A stretch of DNA of 64,000 bases, taken from NCBI RefSeq assembly GCF_035317345.1, contig NZ_JAYKTU010000001.1; one strand, written 5' to 3'. The notes below the pieces were generated by a model. That model saw only the letters and a program-made list of their open reading frames with translations. It was not told the DNA's origin and did no database searches. Origin of the DNA: Cellvibrio fontiphilus. Its GTDB lineage: Bacteria; Pseudomonadota; Gammaproteobacteria; Pseudomonadales; Cellvibrionaceae. This document shows positions 52,153 to 60,109 of this stretch, in pieces. The translations under genes were made by a program, and so were the position numbers. Position 1 is the stretch's first letter. Each line of letters opens with the position of its first letter.

Positions 52153-52863
52153 ATGAATGTGATTACCTATAACCAATATACAGGCGCTATGAATGACCCG
52201 CTAAACCCCATTCGCCAACTCATACGCCAAGCGCAGGAACAGGATTCCGCCTCGGGCAAACTGTTGGAATTCGTGGAGTGTCGCAAAGGGCATTTACATA
52301 ACGCGATTAAATTACCCGCTGACAAAGCCAGTAAAAAACTCGCCGATTTTGTCGTGCGCTACATTAAACACGTGCCTGATTTTATCGATGCCATCCGCAG
52401 CATGGCGCAGGAAGCAGGTATTTATGAAGATGTAAAACCGCTACTGAAAATTGCCAGCGACTACTTTTTATCCCCCCCCTCCATTGTTGATCCCCACAGC
52501 CAGCTACAGGCATTGCTGGACGAAGCCTACCTTGCGCACCGTTTGTTGGAAGAGGTAAATGACCGCTTCATGGCCAAGAGCGGAATCCCTCTCGCCCCTA
52601 TGGACATGACTATGGCCAATGTTATCGCCCATGAATTGATTGGCGAGCCGTTTGCGAACGAGCTGGATCAGGCGGTGCTATTTTCAGCGGAACTATTGCT
52701 GGATGAACAAGGCTTTAACAGCCAGCACTTGGAGGATTATGTGCTCACCCACAAGACCAACGGTTGGCAACAGGAGCTGGAGCGCTGGCCTTGTTTGGTG
52801 GAAGATTTATCAATCAGCGTGGAGTTTGATACCGAATACGACCAAAGTGCGACCCGTCACTAG
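52153..52863 (+). CDS. Conserved-looking hypothetical protein
   Basis: 236-aa, mostly helical, acidic cytosolic protein with no signal peptide and no motif I recognise. AAGGACA precedes the ATG. A second in-frame ATG lies 12 codons in (MNDPLNPIRQLIRQAQ) and could be the true start. The TAG stop shares CTAG with the stop of the convergent symporter gene. Confidence 0.6.
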   Translation: MNVITYNQYTGAMNDPLNPIRQLIRQAQEQDSASGKLLEFVECRKGHLHNAIKLPADKASKKLADFVVRYIKHVPDFIDAIRSMAQEAGIYEDVKPLLKIASDYFLSPPSIVDPHSQLQALLDEAYLAHRLLEEVNDRFMAKSGIPLAPMDMTMANVIAHELIGEPFANELDQAVLFSAELLLDEQGFNSQHLEDYVLTHKTNGWQQELERWPCLVEDLSISVEFDTEYDQSATRH

Positions 52864-54161
52864 ACGGGATCGACTTCGGCGTTAAGTTTCATATTGTGAA
52901 AGCGCGATTCATCAATCATGCCTTCGCTTTTGGCAACTATAACGGAAACAACGGCATCGCCATTGACGTTAACGGCAGTGCGCACCATATCCAGTAAACG
53001 ATCCACCCCGATAATCAGGGCTATACCCTCAACCGGTACACCTACCGATTGCAGCACCATGGCCAGCATCACCAAGCCTACACTAGGCACACCCGCCGTC
53101 CCCACAGAGGCAAGGGTTGCGGTGAGTATGACCGTCAAATAACCCGCTGCACCAATCTCAATCCCGTAAACCTGGGCGATAAAAACCGTGGCCACACCCT
53201 GCATAATGGCTGTGCCATCCATATTAATGGTGGCCCCCAAAGGCACAGAAAAGCTGCTGATTTTATTGTCCACACCCAAGTCGTGTTCAACCGTGCGCAT
53301 AGTCACCGGCAAGGTGGCGTTGCTGGATGCGGTACTAAATGCAAACACAGCTACCTTCCACATTTTTTTGAAAAATATAACCGGACTCAAACCAGTAAAG
53401 AGTTTTAGCAGGCTGCCATAAACAACCAGGCCGTGCAGCAGGAGCACAAAGAGCACGGTGAAGAAATATTTAGCCAAATCGGCAATCGCCGAAAAACCGA
53501 TGCTCGCAAACAGTTTGGCAAGCAAACAAAACACGCCATAGGGCGCAAGCTGCATCAGCAATAACATCATTTTGAGCACCACTTCGTTCAACTGCTCAAA
53601 AAAGGTTTTCATGCTGCTACCCACCTCACCGCCGGTGCGCGAGATGGCAATGCCAAACAAGATCGAAAATACAATCACCTGCAGCATATTGCCTTCGGCC
53701 ATAGCCTGCACCGGATTGCTGGGAAAAATGTTGATAAAGGTCTCTTTGACCGAGGGTGATGCGGGCGTGGTGTAATTAGCCAGCGGGGCCATATCAACCC
53801 CCCCACCCGGCTGCACAAATACTGCCACCCCCATGGCCAGCCCAATCGCCAGCGCCGTGGTAAACAGGTAAAACAACAGGGTTTTGGTGGCCAGAGGGCC
53901 CATGCGACTGTGGCCGCCCAATGCCATAGCGCCGCAGACCAGCGACACAAACACCAAGGGCACTACCAGGAGTTTTAGCGAGGCTACAAATATTTGGCCA
54001 ATGGCATCCAGAACACCATCGATGACCAGGGTTTGCAACCAGACACCCAAGGGTGTAGCTGGCAAATTACTCGCTTCATCAACAACAATTAACAGATTGA
54101 AACCTATGCCTACCGCTATACCCAACAGCATGCCGAGCAGGATCTTATTGGTCAGGGACAT
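52860..54161 (-). CDS. Dicarboxylate/amino acid:cation symporter (DAACS)
   Basis: Inner-membrane sodium- or proton-coupled transporter of 433 aa with eight helices and two re-entrant loops. The serine-rich hairpin AFSTASSNATLPVTM near 275-289, MDGTAIMQGVATVFIAQ near 314-330, and GVDRLLDMVRTAVNVNGDAV near 385-404 (the substrate Asp/Arg/Asn region) are diagnostic. It resembles GltP/DctA; the sequence does not separate glutamate/aspartate from C4-dicarboxylates. GAGG precedes the ATG. Confidence 0.9.
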   Translation of the reverse strand: MSLTNKILLGMLLGIAVGIGFNLLIVVDEASNLPATPLGVWLQTLVIDGVLDAIGQIFVASLKLLVVPLVFVSLVCGAMALGGHSRMGPLATKTLLFYLFTTALAIGLAMGVAVFVQPGGGVDMAPLANYTTPASPSVKETFINIFPSNPVQAMAEGNMLQVIVFSILFGIAISRTGGEVGSSMKTFFEQLNEVVLKMMLLLMQLAPYGVFCLLAKLFASIGFSAIADLAKYFFTVLFVLLLHGLVVYGSLLKLFTGLSPVIFFKKMWKVAVFAFSTASSNATLPVTMRTVEHDLGVDNKISSFSVPLGATINMDGTAIMQGVATVFIAQVYGIEIGAAGYLTVILTATLASVGTAGVPSVGLVMLAMVLQSVGVPVEGIALIIGVDRLLDMVRTAVNVNGDAVVSVIVAKSEGMIDESRFHNMKLNAEVDPV

Positions 54162-54238
54162 AGGTGAACCTCGAGGAATTATTTTTAAAAGAGGGCAAAC
54201 AACTGCGGCGCACAGGCGCCGCAGTGGTGGGAAGTGTC

Positions 54239-54514
54239 TTATTCGTTAACGGCGTCTTTAAGTGCTTTACCGGCTTTGAAGGTGACCGTTTTACTGGCAG
54301 CGATTTGAATAGTCGCGCCGGTCTGGGGATTGCGGCCTTCACGGGCTGCGCGCTCACTGACATTGAAGGTACCAAAACCTAACAGGGCGACAGATTCACC
54401 GCGCGCCAGAGCGTTAGTGATTTGTTCAACAAAAGCTGAAACCACCAAATCTGCTTTATTTACCCCAAGGTCAGTATTGTTTGCCAGAGCAACAACTATA
54501 TCGGTCTTGTGCAT
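54239..54514 (-). CDS. hup: HU family DNA-binding protein
   Basis: Nucleoid protein of 91 aa from the ATG at 54514, which has GGAG upstream. The frame is open much further (to 54712), but the extension is not HU-like. The sequence has ALLGFGTFNVSERAAREGRNPQTGATIQI, the DNA-bending arm with Arg-Asn-Pro near 61-63. It could be the alpha or beta type. It lies 77 bases downstream of the symporter start on the same strand, as a separate short gene. Confidence 0.93.
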   Translation of the reverse strand: MHKTDIVVALANNTDLGVNKADLVVSAFVEQITNALARGESVALLGFGTFNVSERAAREGRNPQTGATIQIAASKTVTFKAGKALKDAVNE

Positions 54515-54634
54515 AATGCTTCTCCTTTCATGTGTTAAGCCGCGAGTGTACCTGCTTGTAGCCTGTTGCGGCAGGCTTGACGCGGGTTTTTCCGCACGGC
54601 AAACAGACCGAGCTGCTAAACTGCGCCGGCTTAC

Positions 54635-55252
54635 ATGCAGGCAGAGGAGATCATTTTGCCCCGCGTTACTGCTTCTACCCGGTTTTATTCCCGGTGGCGC
54701 CCACGCCATCAATTGCCGCTCAGGGATCGCCCCTCACCCTGCCTGTACAGCTGGCTGGATGATGAAGGCTCATTGACCGCGCGTTTGGTTGGGCTCAGCA
54801 AGGGCCAATTTCAGGTTGAGGTACTGCGCCAGCAACTCGCCTTGCCCAGCCGCGATGAGCAGCAAGCCCTGGACATGAAACGCCCTGCTCGCGCCCTGAT
54901 TCGCGAGGTAATCCTGCGCGGCTACCACCAACCCTGGGTATTCGCCCGCAGTGTGCTGCCGCTCTCCAGCCTCAGCGGCAAGCTGCGCCATTTGCGCAAA
55001 CAGCGCAATCGTCCCTTGGGAGCATTTTTGTTCAGTCAGCCACAACTGGTGCGCAGCCCCATTGCGGTGGCGTGCTTTAATGCTGATGATGCGTATCTAC
55101 CGCCCGGGATCGCCTGCTCCTCTCTACTCTGGGGGCGCCGTTCGGTATTTGCACTGGATGGCAAACCACTGCTGGTCAGTGAAGTTTTTTTGCCCGCTTT
55201 TTGCGACCAATTACGTGCCAACAATTCCCGATCACCAATAACAACAGACTGA
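54635..55252 (+). CDS. ubiC: Chorismate pyruvate-lyase
   Basis: Converts chorismate to 4-hydroxybenzoate and pyruvate, the first step of ubiquinone synthesis. It is 205 aa, longer than the 165 of E. coli. Features: SPCLYSWLDDEGSLTARL near 34-51, LIREVILRGYHQPWVFARSVLP with the catalytic Arg region near 88-109, and PLGAFLF near 126-132. Followed by ubiA after nine bases. Confidence 0.88.
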   Translation: MQAEEIILPRVTASTRFYSRWRPRHQLPLRDRPSPCLYSWLDDEGSLTARLVGLSKGQFQVEVLRQQLALPSRDEQQALDMKRPARALIREVILRGYHQPWVFARSVLPLSSLSGKLRHLRKQRNRPLGAFLFSQPQLVRSPIAVACFNADDAYLPPGIACSSLLWGRRSVFALDGKPLLVSEVFLPAFCDQLRANNSRSPITTD

Positions 55253-55261
55253 TATTGGCCT

Positions 55262-56269
55262 ATGAACAGCCCTAAATCTTCCCGCCGGCCCACCCAAGTC
55301 GCCCCAGCCAAGCCAGTTGATAAAACGGCGCTGACAGCCAAACCTATGCCGCCCCAAAAAAGTCGTACCAAAGTCGTTAAAAATCGTGAACCCGGTGGTT
55401 TTTTCGCCAAGATCCAGCAAAGGGCGCCGATTTACTGGCGTCTGATGCGCATGGATCGCCCCATCGGAACGCTGCTGCTGCTCTGGCCAACCCTGTGGAG
55501 CCTGTGGCTGGCCGCCAAGGGGATGCCGCGCTTGGAAAACCTGGTGATTTTTACCCTGGGTGTGATTGTGATGCGCGCTGCCGGTTGTGTGATCAACGAC
55601 TTTGCCGACCGCAAAATTGATGGCAGTGTCCAGCGCACCAAAACCCGCCCACTGGCAACGGGCGCAGTGTCCAGCCGCGAGGCGTTTGGTTTGTTTATCG
55701 GGCTGAGCCTGGTCGCATTTGCACTGGTATTAATGACTGACCCATTCACTATCAAACTGTCGGTTGGCGGTCTGCTGCTCGCCTTTTGCTATCCCTTTAT
55801 GAAGCGTCACACCCACCTGCCACAGGTGGTTTTGGGGGCCGCATTTGCCTGGGGCATCCCCATGGCTTTTGCCGCCGAAGCAGGCGCGCTGCATGAAAAT
55901 ATCTGGCTGGTGTATTTGGCGGTAGTGCTCTGGACGGTTGCTTACGACACCTTTTATGCCATGGTGGACAGGGACGATGATCTGAAAATCGGGGTTAAAT
56001 CCACCGCGATTTTGTTTGGCGAACAGGATCGTTTGATGACCGGCATACTGCAGGGTTTAACCCTGTATGCGCTGCTATTGGTGGGTAATCGTTTTGAGCT
56101 GGGACTCTACTATTATTTGGGATTGACGGTAGCGGCAGCGCTGTTCATCTATCAGCAATGGTTGATTCGCTTTCGCAATCGCGAGGCCTGCTTCAAGGCA
56201 TTTTTGAATAACAACTGGGTGGGTGTTGCAATATTTGCCGGTCTGGTCGCCGATTATTCGCTGAAATAA
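55262..56269 (+). CDS. ubiA: 4-hydroxybenzoate polyprenyltransferase
   Basis: Membrane prenyltransferase that attaches the polyprenyl tail to 4-hydroxybenzoate in ubiquinone synthesis. It is 335 aa, with a 45-residue basic, proline-rich N-terminal extension before the usual start (E. coli 290). The two aspartate motifs are NDFADRKIDGSVQRTKTRP near 117-135 and YDTFYAMVDRDDDLKIGVKST near 223-243. It follows ubiC and precedes phoB, as in Pseudomonas. Confidence 0.94.
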   Translation: MNSPKSSRRPTQVAPAKPVDKTALTAKPMPPQKSRTKVVKNREPGGFFAKIQQRAPIYWRLMRMDRPIGTLLLLWPTLWSLWLAAKGMPRLENLVIFTLGVIVMRAAGCVINDFADRKIDGSVQRTKTRPLATGAVSSREAFGLFIGLSLVAFALVLMTDPFTIKLSVGGLLLAFCYPFMKRHTHLPQVVLGAAFAWGIPMAFAAEAGALHENIWLVYLAVVLWTVAYDTFYAMVDRDDDLKIGVKSTAILFGEQDRLMTGILQGLTLYALLLVGNRFELGLYYYLGLTVAAALFIYQQWLIRFRNREACFKAFLNNNWVGVAIFAGLVADYSLK

Positions 56270-56303
56270 ACCGCGCGGAGGCTTGGCGCTGGAATTTTCA
56301 GAC

Positions 56304-56321
56304 TTGTCATAAATATGTAAC
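56304..56321 (+). promoter_or_regulatory. PHO box upstream of phoB
   Basis: TTGTCATAAATATGTAAC matches the PhoB consensus CTGTCATAWAWCTGTCAY at 15 of 18 positions. A -10-like TATTAA follows at 56330-56335, and the phoB ATG is 78 bases from the box. This indicates autoregulation, as in E. coli. Confidence 0.65.
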
Positions 56322-56325
56322 ACTG

Positions 56326-56342
56326 AGCTTATTAAATAAGCT
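56326..56342. promoter_or_regulatory. Perfect palindrome over the phoB -10 region
   Basis: AGCTTATT-A-AATAAGCT, arms of eight bases around one base, covering the predicted -10. It could be an operator for a second regulator. Confidence 0.35.
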
Positions 56343-56398
56343 GCAACAATAGCTTCATGAACCGTGAAGCCTACCGTAGCTTTATTAGGCAGAAGATT

Positions 56399-57097
56399 AT
56401 GACTGGTCGCAAAATCCTTATCGTCGACGATGAATCCGCTATTCGCGATATGTTGCGTGTAGCGCTGGAAATGGCTGAATACCAGGTGCTGGAAGCCAGT
56501 AATGCGCAGGATGCCCACGGCCTGATTATCGACGAAAAACCCGACCTGATCCTGTTGGATTGGATGATGCCCGGCACCAGCGGCATCGAACTGGCGCGCC
56601 GCCTGAAGCGCGATGAAGTCACCGCCAACACCCCGATAATCATGCTCACCGCCAAAGGCGAAGAGGACAACAAGATCCAGGGGTTGGAAGTCGGCGCCGA
56701 TGATTACATCACCAAACCCTTTTCCCCGCGTGAACTGGTCGCCCGTTTAAAGGCGGTACTGCGCCGCGCCGACCCGCAGATTACCGCCGCACCGATTACT
56801 GTGCAGGGCCTGTGCCTGGACCCTGCAAGCCACCGGGTTACCATTAATGACCAGTCAGTGGATATGGGCCCTACCGAATACCGCTTGCTGGAGTTTTTCC
56901 TCACCCACCAGGAAAGAGCCTATACTCGCAGCCAATTGCTGGATCATGTCTGGGGCGGCAATGTGTATGTGGAGGAGCGCACGGTGGATGTGCATATCCG
57001 CCGCCTGCGCAAAGCCCTGACCATCGACGGTCACGAAGACCTGATCCAGACAGTGCGCGGAACAGGCTATCGTTTTTCTACCCGCATCGAAGCCTGA
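56399..57097 (+). CDS. phoB: Phosphate regulon response regulator PhoB
   Basis: OmpR-family response regulator, 232 aa from the ATG at 56399 (E. coli 229). Receiver domain with Asp10-Asp11 acidic pocket, phosphoacceptor Asp54 in LILLDWMMPG, and Lys in MLTAKGEED near 105. Winged-helix DNA-binding domain with RLLEFFLTHQERAYTRSQLLDHVWG and ERTVDVHIRRLRKAL. Fourteen codons further upstream are open but do not align with PhoB. It is preceded by a PHO box; phoR follows after 151 bases carrying a repeat element. Confidence 0.95.
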   Translation: MTGRKILIVDDESAIRDMLRVALEMAEYQVLEASNAQDAHGLIIDEKPDLILLDWMMPGTSGIELARRLKRDEVTANTPIIMLTAKGEEDNKIQGLEVGADDYITKPFSPRELVARLKAVLRRADPQITAAPITVQGLCLDPASHRVTINDQSVDMGPTEYRLLEFFLTHQERAYTRSQLLDHVWGGNVYVEERTVDVHIRRLRKALTIDGHEDLIQTVRGTGYRFSTRIEA

Positions 57098-57112
57098 TAT
57101 CACCCTGAATTC

Positions 57113-57228
57113 GCACAAAGGGACGGAGAGTCCTGCAAGACACGCCGTAAATCCATCCCTGGAGGCTCACCGTCGGGTTCCCTCCCTCCGATGGTCTTGC
57201 AAGGCTCTCCGCCACTTTGCGCTCGCTT
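57113..57228. repeat. Repetitive-element-like inverted repeat between phoB and phoR
   Basis: Imperfect arms of about 28 bases: 57113-57142 (core GGAGAGTCCTGCAAGAC) and 57201-57228 (core GTCTTGCAAGGCTCTCC). The inner part has a smaller fold (ATCCATCCCTGGAGG with CCTCCCTCCGATGG). It resembles dispersed extragenic palindromes; other copies would be needed to confirm this. Confidence 0.65.
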
Positions 57229-57248
57229 TGTGCCACGAGGTTTAGGTC

Positions 57249-58532
57249 TTGTTAAAAGGTTTCAGCGCTGAACTGCAGCGCATTCTGATTATTCTCGCCA
57301 TTTGCAGCCTGATCGGTTTTTTCAGCGACCACTACGCGCTGTGGATGCTGCTCGGCTGCGGTATTTATATTCTTTGGATGCTCTGGCAAATGCGCCGCCT
57401 GAACCAGTGGCTGCTCAAGCGCGAAACTGAACACCCGCCCGAAGCCAGTGGCATTTGGGGGCAGGTGTTCGACAACATCTACCAATTGCAGCGCGACCAG
57501 CGGATTGAAAAAGACAATCTGCAAGCGGTAATCAAACGCATTCAGGAAATCAGCTCCGCGCTCAAAGATGGCCTGATTATTTTGGACGCACGCGGCTGCC
57601 TGGACTTTTGGAACCCCGCCGCACATCGTATGCTGGCGCTCAATACCAAGGATCAGGGCCAGTCGGTGATTAACTTTATTCGCCACCCCAAGTTTGTCAC
57701 TTACTTTGAAGAGAGCAATTACGGCGAACCACTGGAAATTCCCTCGCCGCGTTTTCCCTCCAAACACCTGCAGTTCCAAATCACCCCTTTCGGCAAAATG
57801 GAGCGTTTGATTGTGGTGCGCGATGTCACCCAGCTGCATAATCTGGAAAAAATGCGTCAGGATTTTATCGCCAACGTCTCGCACGAATTGCGCACCCCAC
57901 TCACCGTCATTAACGGCTATGTGGAAACCCTCGCCGATAACAACACAACGCCCAGCTGGAACAAACCCCTGCAGCAAATGTTGCAGCAGGCCAAACGCAT
58001 GTCGCTACTAATTAACGATTTGTTAGTGCTGTCAAAGCTGGAAACTACCGAAGCGGGGCACAACCACAAGCCTATTAACATTGAGCAATTGCTTGCGGTA
58101 GTAAAAAGTGAAGCGGATGTGCTGGGCAAGGAGAAAAACCAGCAGCTGACGCTGGTATGCAACAACACCACCAAACCCTTGATGCTGCAAGGTAACGAGA
58201 AAGAATTACACAGCGCCTTTTCCAATCTGGTGATCAACGCCATCAAATACACCCAGCCCGAGGGGCGTATTAACATCCTGTTATGGCAGGATCAAAAACA
58301 CGTTTATGTATCGGTCAGCGACAACGGCCCGGGTATAGAGGCTCAACATATTCCGCGCCTGACCGAGCGTTTTTATCGCGTGGATGCCAGCCGCAATAGC
58401 GGTACGGGCGGCACAGGTTTGGGCCTTGCCATAGTCAAACACGTCTTGATGCGCCACTACGCTGAGTTAAAAATCACCAGTGAACCGGGCAAAGGCAGTA
58501 TGTTTATTTGTGTTTTTGCGCTGCCGCAATAA
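57249..58532 (+). CDS. phoR: Phosphate regulon sensor kinase PhoR
   Basis: Membrane histidine kinase partner of PhoB, 427 aa (E. coli 431). Two N-terminal helices (about 11-47), a PAS-like domain (about 95-190), phosphoacceptor His212 in NVSHELRTPLTV, N-box NLVINAIKYT near 327, and G-boxes DNGPGIEAQHIPRLTERF and GTGLGLAIVKH. The start is TTG, supported by GAGG eight bases upstream (57237-57240). The repeat between phoB and phoR may lower expression of phoR relative to phoB. Confidence 0.94.
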   Translation: MLKGFSAELQRILIILAICSLIGFFSDHYALWMLLGCGIYILWMLWQMRRLNQWLLKRETEHPPEASGIWGQVFDNIYQLQRDQRIEKDNLQAVIKRIQEISSALKDGLIILDARGCLDFWNPAAHRMLALNTKDQGQSVINFIRHPKFVTYFEESNYGEPLEIPSPRFPSKHLQFQITPFGKMERLIVVRDVTQLHNLEKMRQDFIANVSHELRTPLTVINGYVETLADNNTTPSWNKPLQQMLQQAKRMSLLINDLLVLSKLETTEAGHNHKPINIEQLLAVVKSEADVLGKEKNQQLTLVCNNTTKPLMLQGNEKELHSAFSNLVINAIKYTQPEGRINILLWQDQKHVYVSVSDNGPGIEAQHIPRLTERFYRVDASRNSGTGGTGLGLAIVKHVLMRHYAELKITSEPGKGSMFICVFALPQ

Positions 58533-58753
58533 ATTGGCAGTGCAGTTTTTCGTGAATAGATTCCACATATAACCAAAATTCGAACCTGCTACCCAAAGTC
58601 CTACCGTTTCGACCAAAAGTCGGACTCGCCAAATACAACGTTGTCATTTTAGACTCGCTGCTGTTGCATCTTGTTGCATCGCCTCGTGCGTATGCAGATG
58701 CACTGATGTTGCCGCGCCACCCGAGTGGCACCGGTATCACCTTTAATCCCAGC

Positions 58754-58758
58754 AGGAG
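58754..58758 (+). promoter_or_regulatory. Ribosome binding site that sets the LPMO start
   Basis: AGGAG, seven bases before a GTG at 58766. It supports the GTG over an in-frame ATG 34 codons earlier. Confidence 0.7.
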
Positions 58759-58765
58759 ACCTAGA

Positions 58766-59962
58766 GTGAACAAGATCAATAAGTGGCACTCACATCTCAA
58801 CCTGAAAAGTTGTGGTGTATCCGCCCTAATCATCAGCCTCAGTTCGTTGTTTGCCGTCAGCCAAGCCAATGCTCACGGTTTTGTGTCATCGCCCAAAAGC
58901 CGTGTGATCCAATGTAAGGAAAACGGTATCGAAAACCCCACTCACCCGGCGTGTATTGCCGCCAAAGCAGCCGGTAATGGCGGTTTGTATACCCCTCAAG
59001 AAGTTGCGGTGGGTGGTGTGCGCGACAACCATGAGTTTTTTATCCCCGACGGCCGTCTGTGTAGTGCCAACCGCGCCAATCTGTTTGGCATGGATCTGGC
59101 CCGCACTGATTGGCCAGCCACTAATGTGTCAGCCGGCCCGCTGCAATTTGTGTGGACTAATACAGCGGCGCACAAAACCATGTACTTCCGTTATTACATT
59201 ACCCGCGAAGGTTACAACCACGCCCAACCACTGCGCTGGTCTGACCTTGAGTTGATTTACGATTCAGGCAAAGAGCCGGCTGAAGCCACCTCACTGCACA
59301 CTGTACCTATGCCACCGCGTACTGGTCGCCATATTGTGTACAGCATTTGGCAGCGCGACTGGGAATTGGATGCAGCTGAAGGTTTCTACCAATGTATCGA
59401 TGTTAACTACGGCGGCGGTAGCAACTCATCGGTTGCCTCGTCTGCGCCGAGTTCAGCGCCCAGCTCATCCACGGGGTCAGTGGCCAGCTCATCGGTCGCC
59501 TCCAGCGTGTCGAACAACACCTGTGCCGGTCTGGGCATTTGGAATCCAACCATCGCCTACCAAAACCCGACCCAAATCCAACACAACGGCAGACGCTATC
59601 AGGCTAACTATTGGACCCAGGGCAATAACCCAGCAACCAACAATGGCCAATACAACTTCTGGCTGGATTTGGGCGCCTGTGTTGGCGGTGTGACTTCGTC
59701 ATCCTCCTCAGTGGCGTCAATTGCACCCAGCTCTTCCAGTGTCAGCAGCCAAGCGGCGTCTTCATCTTCAGTCGCAACTGGCAACTGCAGCTCACCGGCT
59801 TATGTTAATGGCGCTACTTACACTACGGGCGCCCTGGTACAAAACGGTGGCAGTGAATACAGTTGTACCGTAGCAGGCTGGTGTACTGTCGGTGGGCCTT
59901 ACGCACCCGGCACTGGCTGGGCCTGGCAAAATGCCTGGTCGCTGGTTCGCAGCTGCCAGTAA
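58766..59962 (+). CDS. Lytic polysaccharide monooxygenase, AA10-CBM5-CBM73
   Basis: Secreted copper oxidase that cleaves crystalline chitin. GTG start, 398 aa. Signal peptide 1-36, so the mature protein begins with His37, the N-terminal copper ligand (HGFVSSPKSR). The second ligand is His136 (NTAAHKTMYF), and the axial Phe207 is in AEGFYQCIDV. Order: AA10 domain (37-214), serine-rich linker (218-250), CBM5-like chitin module (252-305, with IWNPTIAYQNPTQIQHNGR), second serine linker (307-338), CBM73-like module (341-398). Length and layout match the chitin-active LPMO10A of Cellvibrio japonicus. Chitin specificity is inferred from the modules. Confidence 0.9.
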   Translation: MNKINKWHSHLNLKSCGVSALIISLSSLFAVSQANAHGFVSSPKSRVIQCKENGIENPTHPACIAAKAAGNGGLYTPQEVAVGGVRDNHEFFIPDGRLCSANRANLFGMDLARTDWPATNVSAGPLQFVWTNTAAHKTMYFRYYITREGYNHAQPLRWSDLELIYDSGKEPAEATSLHTVPMPPRTGRHIVYSIWQRDWELDAAEGFYQCIDVNYGGGSNSSVASSAPSSAPSSSTGSVASSSVASSVSNNTCAGLGIWNPTIAYQNPTQIQHNGRRYQANYWTQGNNPATNNGQYNFWLDLGACVGGVTSSSSSVASIAPSSSSVSSQAASSSSVATGNCSSPAYVNGATYTTGALVQNGGSEYSCTVAGWCTVGGPYAPGTGWAWQNAWSLVRSCQ

Positions 59963-60109
59963 AGGCGTCACAACTTTCGACAACATCAACTATCGATAAC
60001 AGCATCAGGCGCCAGTCGGAAAATTCCTGCAAGTTTGTTTCGACTGCCCGCTGCTGGTAAGAGAAAGCGGTCACTGCTCCCAGTGGCCGCTTTTTTATGG
60101 ATTAAGCCG

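Noticed and set aside
54515..54712. N-terminal extension of the HU frame
   Set aside because: The HU domain starts at 54514 with a good ribosome site; the extension is not HU-like.
58533..58560. TGGCAGTGCAG, possible -24 element before the LPMO gene
   Set aside because: No TTGC at the required -12 spacing.
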